In this document: positions 23,474 through 32,207 of the stretch, piece after piece | Layout: each line of letters begins with the position of its first letter | How positions within the stretch are numbered: position 1 is the first letter of the stretch | Assembly (NCBI GenBank): GCA_016125035.1 | Contig: WGMN01000015.1 | Location: 1 to 50,617 of the forward strand | Length of the DNA stretch: 50,617 nt | Source: Pseudomonadota bacterium | GTDB lineage: Bacteria; Pseudomonadota; Alphaproteobacteria; UBA2136; UBA6156 | Direction: 5' to 3' | Program-made: the position numbers and the translations under genes | Notes under the pieces: model-generated | The model's database searches: none | Seen by the model: the letters and a program-made list of their open reading frames with translations, nothing else | What the model was told of the DNA's origin: nothing

Positions 23474-25354
23474 ATGTCTGAACAACAGTTCACCCCCAAA
23501 CAAGATTTCACCGTCGCGCCGGAAACGCTGCAAAGCGCCTTCGACATCGATTTCGCCAAACGCCTTGAAGACACCTTTACCGACGCCCACCCGGTGGTCG
23601 GCAGCGTGGTCAAGGGCGTGGTCGTGTATGTAGACAGCGAAGCCGTCACGCTGGACATCGGCCTGAAAACCGAAGGCCGCATTCCGCTGAAGGAATTTGA
23701 AGATTTTGAAACCGCCGAGGTCAAGGTCGCCGTCGGCGACGTGGTGGAGGTGTTCGTCGAGAACCTCGACGACCGCAACTCCGAAGCGCGCCTGTCGCGT
23801 GAGAAGGCCCGCCGCGAAGAAGTGCTCAACAAGTTGGAAGGCGCCCACAAGGCGAACGAAACCGTCAAGGGCGTCATCTTCGGCAAGGTCAAAGGCGGCT
23901 TCATGGTCGACGTCCAGGGCGTGCTTGGCTTCCTGCCGGGTAGCCAGCTCGACGCCAAGCCCATCACCGACGCCAACCCGTTCATGTACATCCCGCTGGA
24001 ATTCCAGGTGGTGAAGATCGACCGCAAGCGCAACAACCTCATCGTGTCCCGCCGCGCGGTCACCGATGACGGCTCCACCACCAACCGCGACGAACTGATG
24101 TCCGGCATGAAGGAAGGCAAAGTGCTCAAGGGTACGGTCAAGAACATCACCGACTACGGCGCGTTCCTCGATCTCGGCGGCGTGGATGGTCTGCTCCACA
24201 TCACCGACATCGCCTGGCACCGCATCGGCCACCCGTCAGAGGTCCTCTCCGTCGGCCAAACGGTCGACGTGGTGGTCACCCGCTTCGATGAAAAGACCCA
24301 GCGCGTCAGCCTGGGCCTCAAGCAGCTCAAGGATGATCCCTGGACCAAGGTCGACAAAACCTTCCCCATCGGCACCAAGGTGGAAGGCAAAATCACCAAC
24401 CTCACCGACTACGGCGCGTTCGTAGAGCTCGCCCCCGGCGTGGAAGGCCTCATCCACGTCACCGAAATGTCCTGGACCCGCAAGAACGTGCACCCCTCCA
24501 AGGTGGTGCAACCTGGCCAAACGGTCACCGTGCAGATCCTGGAGATCGACCGCGACAAGCGCCGCATTTCGCTGGGCCTCAAGCAGTGCCTCGACAACCC
24601 CTGGGAAGCCTTCACCAAGAGCCACAAGGTGGGCGATAAGGTGGAAGGCAGCGTGCGCAGCCTCACCGACTTCGGCCTGTTCGTGGCCCTCACCGAAGAG
24701 ATCGACGGCCTGGTCCACGTCTCCGACCTCAGCTGGGATATCTCCGGCGACGAAGCCCTGCAAAACTACAAAAAGGGCGACAAGGTGGAAGCCGTCATCC
24801 TCGCCATCGACCCCTCCAAAGAGCGCGTCGCGCTGGGTATCAAGCAACTGGCCGGTGATCCCTTCACCACCATTGCCGACACCCGCAAAAAGGGCGACGT
24901 GGTGGATGTCACCGTGGTGGATACCGACCCGGACAGCATCACCGTCAGCCTGGAGGGCATCGAAGTCACCATCAAAGCGCGTGACCTCGGCATCGAGAAG
25001 AAAGAGCAGGATACTTCCAAATATAAGGAAGGCTCAGTAATCCAGGCCAAGATCACCAACCTCTCGAAGAAGGACCGCAAACTGGCCCTGTCCGTCCGCG
25101 CCCTGATGCAGGACGAAGAGCGCGCCGCGGTGGCGGAATACGCCAACCAGTCCGAGGAAGGCGACTCCGCTCTGGCCGCCGCCCTCAAGCAGGCGGGCGT
25201 TAAGGGCAAGGCCAAAAAGGCCGAAGCCGCTGAGGCCGACGAAGCCAAACCCGCCAAGAAGGCGTCTGCCAAAAAGAAGGCCGATACCGACGAAGCTGGT
25301 GAAGAAGCTCCCGCCAAGGCCAAAAAGGCCCCGGCCAAGAAAAAGGCCGAGTAA
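23474..25354 (+). CDS. rpsA: 30S ribosomal protein S1
   Basis: S1 binds mRNA leaders and helps initiation. The 626-residue protein has six S1 (OB-fold) domains, visible as repeated blocks such as GSVVKGVVVYVDSEAVTLDI, GTVKNITDYGAFLDLGGVDG, GKITNLTDYGAFVELAPGVEG and GSVRSLTDFGLFVALTEEIDG. A Lys/Ala/Glu-rich tail follows (about residues 575-626, KAEAAEADEAKPAKKASAKKK). The tail is longer than usual and resembles that of TopA in this window. A terminator and a long heptamer array follow. In many alphaproteobacteria cmk precedes rpsA; here it does not. Confidence 0.97.
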   Translation: MSEQQFTPKQDFTVAPETLQSAFDIDFAKRLEDTFTDAHPVVGSVVKGVVVYVDSEAVTLDIGLKTEGRIPLKEFEDFETAEVKVAVGDVVEVFVENLDDRNSEARLSREKARREEVLNKLEGAHKANETVKGVIFGKVKGGFMVDVQGVLGFLPGSQLDAKPITDANPFMYIPLEFQVVKIDRKRNNLIVSRRAVTDDGSTTNRDELMSGMKEGKVLKGTVKNITDYGAFLDLGGVDGLLHITDIAWHRIGHPSEVLSVGQTVDVVVTRFDEKTQRVSLGLKQLKDDPWTKVDKTFPIGTKVEGKITNLTDYGAFVELAPGVEGLIHVTEMSWTRKNVHPSKVVQPGQTVTVQILEIDRDKRRISLGLKQCLDNPWEAFTKSHKVGDKVEGSVRSLTDFGLFVALTEEIDGLVHVSDLSWDISGDEALQNYKKGDKVEAVILAIDPSKERVALGIKQLAGDPFTTIADTRKKGDVVDVTVVDTDPDSITVSLEGIEVTIKARDLGIEKKEQDTSKYKEGSVIQAKITNLSKKDRKLALSVRALMQDEERAAVAEYANQSEEGDSALAAALKQAGVKGKAKKAEAAEADEAKPAKKASAKKKADTDEAGEEAPAKAKKAPAKKKAE

Positions 25355-25366
25355 CCCGGCCTGCCC

Positions 25367-25396
25367 AAAAAAAGCCCGCCCCCCGGCGGGCTTTTT
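25367..25396 (+). terminator. rpsA terminator
   Basis: A-rich AAGCCCGCC and GGCGGGCTTTTT form a strong stem with a T-run directly before the heptamer array. Confidence 0.92.
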
Positions 25397-25480
25397 CTAA
25401 TCACTAATCACTAATCACTAATCACTAATCACTAATCACTAATCACTAATCACTAATCACTAATTACTAATTGCTAACTC
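25397..25480. repeat. heptanucleotide repeat array (CTAATCA), longest in the window
   Basis: Nine perfect CTAATCA units (25397-25459) are followed by three degenerate ones (CTAATTA, CTAATTG, CTAACTC). On the minus strand the degenerate units encode the last residues (GVSN) and the stop codon of the giant secreted protein. Confidence 0.97.
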
Positions 25481-28400
25481 CCAACTTGCTCAAGCACTGG
25501 TTGCGCACCAGGTCGGCATTGGCACTGTTCACCGCCTGGTTCTCACACTGCCAAATGTCCACCGCGCGCACGTTGCGGTTCTTCCAGGCAAGCTCGGCCA
25601 CCTTCTTGGCATCCACGGTGGTGGGGGTCACGGTGGCCTTGCTCACCACCGGCGGCGCGGCCTTCAAGCTGGCGGTCACCGCCGGCGCCGGCGCCAGGCT
25701 GTAGCCACCACTGCTGGCCGCCGCAGGCACCTGGGTGTACATCCCCCCCTGCAAAGCCGGATTGGCATAGTAGGGTTGCTGCTGGCTGCTGTACCGGCTG
25801 CCGGCCGAGCCTCCATGATACTGCGAACCACCCGCCACCGGCACCGGCGCCAATTTCTTCTCCAGCTCGGGTATGTACAACGCCCCGTCCGGCCGGTTGT
25901 CGGCAAGCGCCTTGGCACCAACTTCATTGGTCACATAGGGGTTGGCGGTGGGCACAGGTGTAAAGGCCGCGGTGTTGGGGCCCAGGGGCGCATCGGTCTT
26001 CACAAAGCCGGTGGTCTCAATGGCTCCGGCCAGGTTCACCACTTTTTCATGCTCAATCTCGGCTTCACTCATCCCGCCAAAGGGGTCGGCAGCCTTCACC
26101 TGGGCAGATTCCACTGCTGCAATCTTGGTGGCGGTGGCAATCATGTCAGATGTCTGGTTCTCCAAGCGGGTGTCACTCAGCAGGTTGGTGGTCAAACCGT
26201 TGTTCATAATCGAGCTGGCCCCGGTAATAGAGTGCAACACCGTCTGCGCAGGCGGCACCAATTGGTTGCCATCCCAAACAGCCTGGGTGTTGCCATATGT
26301 CCCGTTCGTAAAGGTAAGGGGGGGCACCTGCGGCTGGCCGTTACCCAAGCCGCCACTGGCCAGCACGTTTGCCATAGCAGCACGCACGGCGTCACCGTTG
26401 GGGTAAACAATCGCCGCCACTTGTTCCTTGGTCAACAAGGCGCCGGGGTTGCCGTTGGCCCAATACTGTTCATGCAGGTGCTTACCCAGGTCGTTGTCCC
26501 CGTTACGGCCGGAACCTCCTGTATTGGCCAATTCTGTCCCCACCGGCACAAACGTACCAACGGGGAATTTCTTTTCCATCGCAAGCAAGTCCGGGGTGGA
26601 AAGGTGGGCCCACATACCCCCCGGTTGCACATTGCCCGGCAATTTCTCGCCATTGGGCCCGGTAATTTCAAAGTGCACACGGTTACCACCCGCATCCCCA
26701 TCTACCCCGCGGTAGCTGGTGATCCGCGCGTTGTACGAGCTGTAAATTTTGTCATTGCCCAACCCGGTAGAGTTATCATACCCGCGGTGGCTGCGGATCC
26801 CACCCTGCCGCGAATCCCCAACCTTGCCCACCATGTCGCTGCCGCTATAGCCCACAAACGCACCTTTTTGCAAAGCCGTCACCGCATCCACTTCCACCAT
26901 CTGGTTGGTGGCACGGTCATAGGTTGTCCATACCACGTCACCGTTGCTGTTGGTGTGCAGCCCGTTCACAAAGCCAGCACCCTTGCTCGCTTCTGCGTTC
27001 TGGCCCGCCACCGCGGCCTCTTTACGCGCGGCGCTCACATCAGCAGCATTGCGGTAAGAGGTCATCGTAAAGCCACTCGCCACAGCCTGGGCATCAAACT
27101 GGTTGGTCAAACCACCGGTGAAGGCGCTAAGAGTATTGGCAATTTTCAATGAAATCTGGGCTTCACGGAAACGGTTTTCCCCCCCATGGCGTCCATAGCG
27201 CTCACCCGGAACCACCTGCGGAATCTCATACCGGTTGGTGATCAGGCCGGTCTTCTGGTCCAGCGTAATATTAGGGTCAAACAATGCCTTCAGCTGCGGG
27301 TATATTTTCGTCTGCTTAGGCAAATCCACTTTGGCGATATAATCAACCTGGTCAAGCAGAGTGCCCCTATTCAGGGTCTGCGCGTTCAAGCTGTAGCGGT
27401 CAGAAAGCCCCAGATAGCGTGCCAAGGCGTCAGCACGATCCAACCGGAACTGTGCCACACCAAATGCCGTATGTTTATCCCCCGGGCTGTAAGTGTTCAA
27501 ACCGCTTTCGTGCACCAGGCTTCCTGTCATCGCCGAAGCCTCATCCGCCCCCCACCCATGCACTCCCATAAGTTCGGTCAAAACCGCTTCACGACGCTTC
27601 CCTTGCTTAAGCAGATCCTCTGCATTGGCACGGGCTTGCTGGGGGCTAAGCGCAGCCGTCGCCTGGGCCTGCTCCACATTCCCCGCGGCAGGCGCGGGCA
27701 TAAAAGAGACGGGCTCAGCCTGTCCAAATCCCCCACTCCCTCCAGCGGCACTAAAGCTGCTTCCTCCCGTCACCCGCACAGTGTTCACGCGCTTGGCCAC
27801 CACTTCAGGCTGGCTTTGCGGCGCACTCGCGGCAGGCGCGCTAGCGGCAGGCGCACTGCTGGCAGGCGCACTGCCACCACCGCTGCTGGCCGCCGCGCCA
27901 CTCCCGCCCGAAGAAGCCCCCACAGCAGGCACATTCACTGGCGCCGGCGCAGGCATCACCGCAGGCGTAATCGCAGGGGCAGAAGGCAAGCTGGCCACCT
28001 GCGCCGGCACAGGCGCACTGGCGGCAGGCTGCAACATCGATGCCGGAACCGTCGACGCGGCCGCCGGCGTCGGCGTAAAGAAGCTCAACGCACTCCCCAG
28101 CGCATTGGTCACCTTACCCACCACGGTCACCGGCTGGGCGGGGGTCTTCACTTGCTGGGCAACCTCTTTGGGCAATTCCAAAAACGGCACCTTCTCGGCG
28201 GGCTGCGGCTGCGGCTGCGGTTGCGGCTGCGGCTGGGCCTGGGGCTCCGCAGTCACCGGCGCGCCAGAAGCCGCGATCACCTGGCCGTTCCATGCGCTGC
28301 TGCCACCTCCGCTCACACTGCACGTACCGCCCGTGCACACTTGCGCGGCGCTGGGTTTATCGCTCACGGTCTGCCCGGTGGCCTCGCTACTGGTCTGCGC

Positions 28401-30761
28401 CGGGGGCGTCTTGTCATAGGTGATATCAACGCGCGTGGTCCCATCTGCTTTAAGGGTCTGCACAGGGGTACCGTTTTCATTCACCGTCACCACCTGGTCG
28501 CGCGATCCATCCGCATGCAGGATGTACTGCGCTTTTCCTTCGGTAACCAGCTTATCGGTGGTGGTAAGCTTGGGCGCATCTTCCACCGCCTGCGCCGCAT
28601 TGATCGGGCTCAGGTCACTAAGTTCCATCCCGCGCGTGGGCTTGGCGGTATCGGCATTGGCGCCAGACGCAAAGTTGTCCGGCCCCAAAAGCTTCTGTCC
28701 ACCTGCCGCCTGCTGCTGCACATAAGCCTCACGCGCCTGCTGGTTTTTCAGGTCGGCCAAAGCCTGCAAACTGTCGTCATCTTTCACCGCGCCTTGCAGG
28801 TAGGCCCGCTGATCCGCCTTCAGCGCGGTAGAATTGGCCAATGTGTCGTTGATCTGCGCCCGCACAGAATCCACCGTTTCATTGCCATACCCCGCCTGCA
28901 ATTTAGGGTCGCTGGCCGCGCCGGCGGCGGCGCTCTGTGCCTCAGCCACGGTCTGGGCCGCGGCATGGTCAATAATACTCGCCTGCACCTGCGCCTGGTC
29001 CTTCGAACTCTCCAGAGCCTTCAAATTCTGCGCAGCATCGGCAGAAAGTTTCTGCGCCTCCGCCGCCGTAGGGGCAACAGCCTGGTCAATGCTCTTTTGC
29101 GCGGCGGCCAACTGGTCAGGAGTAAACTTTCCAATGCTGCCTTCAGCCCCATTGCCATTCCCAGCCTTTGCCGTACCGGCCGCCGCCTTCGATTCATCAA
29201 CAACCGGTTCCGCACAAGCAGGATCATTCGGGTTGGCGCACACACTAATCTCCGGCAACTCCATTGCAACCCCCGTTTCGTCACTGGCAATGTCGGCCTT
29301 GTCGTTGCTGGCCATCCGTGTCACGCCGCCAACACCGCTGGTGTCCCTCCCAAACTTACCCGCCAAAGCACCGCTTTCGGCCTTTGCGGCATCTTCAAAC
29401 GAGATATTCTCCGTGCTCCCCCGCCCCCGGCCTGCCACCTCACTGGCCTGCTGCACGCCGCTGTAGTCATAAACCTTGGCTTCATCTTCCCCGCTGGAAA
29501 TCTGGCTGCCCGCCCTCACATCCGCGGCGGTCAACGGGCCCACGTTATTTTGCGCCCCGCCGGTTTGCTGCACGCCGCTAAAGTTAAAGGCCTTGGCTTC
29601 ATCCGGCAGTATCGAGTCCTGCGCCACGCTCTGCGGCTTCACTCCCACCGGTTCACCGTTGCTCAAGGTTTTCTGGGCGGCGGCCAGCCCTTCTGCGGGC
29701 GTCACCAGGGCCGGCTTCTGGCCGCTGGCCGTAGCAACCTTCGCGCCCTGCGCCGTCGCCTGGGTGGAAACCCCGCCCACACTCTCCGTGGCCACAGCCT
29801 TGGTGCTTTGCGTGGCAACGTTCGGGGTGGTGGCGGGCTGGCTGCCGGCCTGGGCGGCCTTGGCCGTGCTGGCGCCAAAAATGTCTCCCACGGCCTGGGT
29901 CTTGGTGCTCACCCCGCCTGCCGCGCCCGAAGCCTGGCCATAATCCTGCCCATAAGTCTCAAAAGGCTTGGTGTTTTTGCCAAAACTGTCGTTGCTGGCC
30001 ACCTGCTGGCCATCCATGGAAGAGCCGGCGCTCCCCCCGCTCATGCTGGAATAACTCTTGCCGGTGCCATCCGTATAAGTCTGGCCGTAGGTGTTAATGC
30101 CGCTGGTGCCGGTATCAAACGCGCTGTTCTTGGCGGTGCTGGTTCCACCGGCATCGGCAACAGCCGCGGCCGGGGTGGCAACATCCCCGTCCCCGCCCAG
30201 GCGCACGGCCCCACTGCCTCCCGTGCCATCTGCAAAGGCTCCCATCCTCACATCCGCCTGCTGCGATACCGCGGCCGCCCCCGCATCCACAAAACCGCTC
30301 CCCATTCCGCCCGTACCAAGCCCAGCCCCAGCCCCGCCACCCGTGCCCATGGCCTTGTCAACAGAGGCGGCAAGCGCGCTCCCATCCAACGATGCCCTCA
30401 CATCGGCGGGCAACACAGCCTTGGCCAACGCCTCTGCAACTTGCTGGTCCACACTCTTGGTGCTGTCGGCCTGGGCATCTTCGGCCTTTTTCCCAGCTTT
30501 GCCATCCAGGGCCCACCAGCACGGGGGCTTGCCGGCATTGGGGTCTTCCTTGCCGTCCTTGGCGGCGTCTGCGCTGGCTTTCTTAGAATCCTCCGGCTCG
30601 GGGCTGCTGCACGCGGCCGCCGCTGCAGCCCCTGTGGCGGCAGGCTTATCAGCGGCCACATCTCCGGCCACGGCCACGGCATGGCTCAGGGCGGGCATGG
30701 CCAAAAGCAGGGCTCCCAACGCCCCTCCCAATACCCACAAGGCCATTTTCCGCTGTATCAT
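25467..30761 (-). CDS. giant secreted protein with lysozyme-like and M23-like domains
   Basis: This 1764-residue protein has an N-terminal signal peptide (MALWVLGGALGALLLAMPAL). The Cys/Trp element follows with C51, C81 and W82-W83 (KPPCWWALDG). A very long Ala/Gly/Ser/Gln-rich, probably disordered region holds two SGVQQ repeats and a PQ repeat near residue 845. Around 1045-1200 a phage-tail-lysozyme-like domain begins with GVHGWGADEASAMTGSLVHE, with Glu as the likely catalytic residue, and continues with AFGVAQFRLDRADAL. An M23-like domain follows, with HxxxD (H1325-D1329, SHRGYD) and HxH (H1428-H1430, KHLHEQ) zinc motifs. A repeat-rich tail ends with WQCENQAVNS...NQCLSKLG. Predicted role: exported cleavage of both glycan and peptide parts of peptidoglycan. 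ATG 30761 preferred; TTG 30767 is alternative. It shares motifs with the proteins at 43335-47605. Domain calls are motif-based. Confidence 0.8.
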   Translation of the reverse strand: MIQRKMALWVLGGALGALLLAMPALSHAVAVAGDVAADKPAATGAAAAAACSSPEPEDSKKASADAAKDGKEDPNAGKPPCWWALDGKAGKKAEDAQADSTKSVDQQVAEALAKAVLPADVRASLDGSALAASVDKAMGTGGGAGAGLGTGGMGSGFVDAGAAAVSQQADVRMGAFADGTGGSGAVRLGGDGDVATPAAAVADAGGTSTAKNSAFDTGTSGINTYGQTYTDGTGKSYSSMSGGSAGSSMDGQQVASNDSFGKNTKPFETYGQDYGQASGAAGGVSTKTQAVGDIFGASTAKAAQAGSQPATTPNVATQSTKAVATESVGGVSTQATAQGAKVATASGQKPALVTPAEGLAAAQKTLSNGEPVGVKPQSVAQDSILPDEAKAFNFSGVQQTGGAQNNVGPLTAADVRAGSQISSGEDEAKVYDYSGVQQASEVAGRGRGSTENISFEDAAKAESGALAGKFGRDTSGVGGVTRMASNDKADIASDETGVAMELPEISVCANPNDPACAEPVVDESKAAAGTAKAGNGNGAEGSIGKFTPDQLAAAQKSIDQAVAPTAAEAQKLSADAAQNLKALESSKDQAQVQASIIDHAAAQTVAEAQSAAAGAASDPKLQAGYGNETVDSVRAQINDTLANSTALKADQRAYLQGAVKDDDSLQALADLKNQQAREAYVQQQAAGGQKLLGPDNFASGANADTAKPTRGMELSDLSPINAAQAVEDAPKLTTTDKLVTEGKAQYILHADGSRDQVVTVNENGTPVQTLKADGTTRVDITYDKTPPAQTSSEATGQTVSDKPSAAQVCTGGTCSVSGGGSSAWNGQVIAASGAPVTAEPQAQPQPQPQPQPQPAEKVPFLELPKEVAQQVKTPAQPVTVVGKVTNALGSALSFFTPTPAAASTVPASMLQPAASAPVPAQVASLPSAPAITPAVMPAPAPVNVPAVGASSGGSGAAASSGGGSAPASSAPAASAPAASAPQSQPEVVAKRVNTVRVTGGSSFSAAGGSGGFGQAEPVSFMPAPAAGNVEQAQATAALSPQQARANAEDLLKQGKRREAVLTELMGVHGWGADEASAMTGSLVHESGLNTYSPGDKHTAFGVAQFRLDRADALARYLGLSDRYSLNAQTLNRGTLLDQVDYIAKVDLPKQTKIYPQLKALFDPNITLDQKTGLITNRYEIPQVVPGERYGRHGGENRFREAQISLKIANTLSAFTGGLTNQFDAQAVASGFTMTSYRNAADVSAARKEAAVAGQNAEASKGAGFVNGLHTNSNGDVVWTTYDRATNQMVEVDAVTALQKGAFVGYSGSDMVGKVGDSRQGGIRSHRGYDNSTGLGNDKIYSSYNARITSYRGVDGDAGGNRVHFEITGPNGEKLPGNVQPGGMWAHLSTPDLLAMEKKFPVGTFVPVGTELANTGGSGRNGDNDLGKHLHEQYWANGNPGALLTKEQVAAIVYPNGDAVRAAMANVLASGGLGNGQPQVPPLTFTNGTYGNTQAVWDGNQLVPPAQTVLHSITGASSIMNNGLTTNLLSDTRLENQTSDMIATATKIAAVESAQVKAADPFGGMSEAEIEHEKVVNLAGAIETTGFVKTDAPLGPNTAAFTPVPTANPYVTNEVGAKALADNRPDGALYIPELEKKLAPVPVAGGSQYHGGSAGSRYSSQQQPYYANPALQGGMYTQVPAAASSGGYSLAPAPAVTASLKAAPPVVSKATVTPTTVDAKKVAELAWKNRNVRAVDIWQCENQAVNSANADLVRNQCLSKLGVSN

Positions 30762-31024
30762 GGTCAACTCTTATGGCTCCTGGCACCAGCCCGTTCCTGA
30801 AGGGCCCAGTCCGCACTTAAACCATTGATAAACAAAACATCTACCACAAAAGGCCCCGCCACCCTGTCCAACCTCAACGGGCACGGAGATGGATAAAACC
30901 TTACAACCATAGGTAAAATATGGGGTTCACAACCCTCATGCACAAGCAGGCGGCGGCCTTTTCCCGCACCCCTTGCCGCATATGGGAAACACCCCTACAT
31001 TGCGGCCAGGGGCCCTGCCAGCAC

Positions 31025-31156
31025 ATGACGTATTTTCTTCTCATCTCCTTCCCCATCCTGCTGATGGCAGCGCTGGTCGGCGCATGGTTGAATATATTGC
31101 CATACATTATTGTTATAATTGCGATTATATACTCAGCAACCTGGCTGTTCGGCTAG
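31025..31156 (+). CDS. candidate 43-residue membrane peptide
   Basis: A 43-residue frame reads MTYFLLISFPILLMAALVGA then a second hydrophobic segment ILPYIIVIIAIIYSATWLFG. The two segments would form a helical hairpin. Only a weak AGGGG is seen upstream, and the local sequence is AT-rich compared with its surroundings. It could be a small membrane protein or toxin-like peptide, or a chance frame. The stretch 30762-31024 holds nothing else I can support. Confidence 0.35.
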   Translation: MTYFLLISFPILLMAALVGAWLNILPYIIVIIAIIYSATWLFG

Positions 31157-31229
31157 CCTTTTGGGGGCTTGTCAGCAAGGCTTTCGCACCGCACCATGAG
31201 GAATCCGAACAACAAAAGGACCAACCCCC

Positions 31230-31709
31230 ATGACCAACCCCAAACCGCGCAACTGCCTCACCATCAATGAGATCAAGGCCGGCGATACCTTCAAGCAGCC
31301 GTACACCATCACCGATGCCGACGTGCAGAAGTTCGCCGAGATCAGCGGCGACTTCAACCCCGCCCACTTTAACCAGGACTACGCCGCCAAAACGGTGTTC
31401 AAGGGCCGCATCGCCCACGGCATGATAAGTGTCGCCAAGTTCTCGGGTATTTTCGGCATGGACCTGCCGGGCCTGGGCGCCATCTGGGGCGCGCAAAGCG
31501 TCAAGTTCCTCGCCCCGGTCAAGCTCAACCAGCCCTACCTGGCGGTGGCGCAGGCCAAACAGGTGGCTGAAAAGTTCGTGGTGTTCGACACCTGGGTGGA
31601 AGACGCCGAGGGCAAACGCGTGCTGGAAGGCGAAGGCACCCTCTACCCCATCCCGCAAAAAGTTAAGGACGGCATGGACCCGGCCGAGCTGGAAAGCCTG
31701 CTGGCCTAA
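31230..31709 (+). CDS. MaoC-family (R)-specific enoyl-CoA hydratase
   Basis: The 159-residue product has the hot-dog fold signature of MaoC/PhaJ hydratases: the motif AEISGDFNPAHFNQDYA with the catalytic Asp and His, then GRIAHGMISVAKFSGIFG and GAIWGAQSVKFLAPVKLNQP. Such enzymes hydrate trans-2-enoyl-CoA to (R)-3-hydroxyacyl-CoA, linking fatty acid oxidation to polyhydroxyalkanoate or fatty acid synthesis. AAGGA lies upstream of the ATG. It is followed one base later by a 97-residue gene. Length is typical (about 150-160). Confidence 0.9.
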   Translation: MTNPKPRNCLTINEIKAGDTFKQPYTITDADVQKFAEISGDFNPAHFNQDYAAKTVFKGRIAHGMISVAKFSGIFGMDLPGLGAIWGAQSVKFLAPVKLNQPYLAVAQAKQVAEKFVVFDTWVEDAEGKRVLEGEGTLYPIPQKVKDGMDPAELESLLA

Positions 31710-31710
31710 C

Positions 31711-32004
31711 ATGAAAAAGGATATTTCCGCCGCCGAAATCCTCACTTCTGCCGATCCCCACACCGCCCTCATGCTGCGTATGCAGCGTGAGGGGCACCCA
31801 GCGGTAGCAAGGGATATGTCACGCCACTCCCTCACTGACTTCGCCCATAAATTATCTGACGAAGAAGAGAACTTCGTGCGGTACCTCGAGTACGCCGCGC
31901 GCCGCTCTCTTTGGCAGCACCTCAAGGATGACCTGGCAGATGGGTTTTGGGAGAAAGCCGCCCCCCACATCCGCCTGCCCGATTGGCTGCTAAGCCGCAT
32001 CTAA
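31711..32004 (+). CDS. hypothetical protein, 97 residues, coupled to the MaoC gene
   Basis: The frame starts one base after the hydratase stop codon and reads MKKDISAAEILTSADPHTAL, then a charged helical body (DEEENFVRYLEYAARRSLWQ) ending LPDWLLSRI. It has no signal peptide or membrane helix. Tight spacing and a terminator 78 bp downstream support a two-gene operon. Family not recognised. Confidence 0.6.
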   Translation: MKKDISAAEILTSADPHTALMLRMQREGHPAVARDMSRHSLTDFAHKLSDEEENFVRYLEYAARRSLWQHLKDDLADGFWEKAAPHIRLPDWLLSRI

Positions 32005-32016
32005 CCTCACCAAAAA

Positions 32017-32060
32017 CCAACCCCCAAACCGGCCTTCCCAAAACCCTACTTCAACCAGCT
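32017..32060. repeat. duplicated segment, copy A
   Basis: The sequence CCAACCCCCAAACCGG...CTTCCCAAAACCCTACTTCAAC is repeated at 32143-32207. Copy A resembles the last codons of the DUF4142 gene but is not attached to it; a terminator lies between the copies. Confidence 0.7.
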
Positions 32061-32081
32061 AAGCCCACCAAAGCCAAAACA

Positions 32082-32109
32082 AAAGGCGGCCACCCCCAGG
32101 GCCGCCTTT
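32082..32109. terminator. terminator between the 97-residue gene and the DUF4142 gene
   Basis: AAAGGCGGC and GCCGCCTTT form a perfect 9-bp stem around CACCCCCAGG. It can serve both convergent genes. Confidence 0.85.
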
Positions 32110-32142
32110 GCAACATCTTCGTACAGGGTCTGCAGCTCCCCA

Positions 32143-32207
32143 ACCAACCCCCAAACCGGTCTTCCCAAAACCCCAAAACCCAAAAATCCCAAAACCCTAC
32201 TTCAACT
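32143..32207. repeat. duplicated segment, copy B, with expanded A/C-rich repeat
   Basis: Copy B matches 32017-32060 but contains about 20 extra bases of a CAAAACCC-like microsatellite. It spans the stop codon of the DUF4142 gene (32197-32199). A similar AAAATCCC repeat lies at about 9428-9446 next to the csaA stop codon. Confidence 0.7.

Noticed and set aside
25397-25480. Possible CRISPR array or plasmid iterons
   Set aside because: Units are 7 bp with no spacers, and no replication or cas gene is near.
27186-30800. 1204-residue open frame on the plus strand
   Set aside because: It is entirely antisense to the giant secreted protein, has no ribosome-binding site or recognisable domain, and its Arg/His/Gly-rich composition is what GC-rich antisense frames give.
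30901-31107. 68-residue minus-strand frame opposite the small membrane peptide
   Set aside because: No ribosome-binding site and no hydrophobic or other pattern; the opposite-strand frame is more protein-like.
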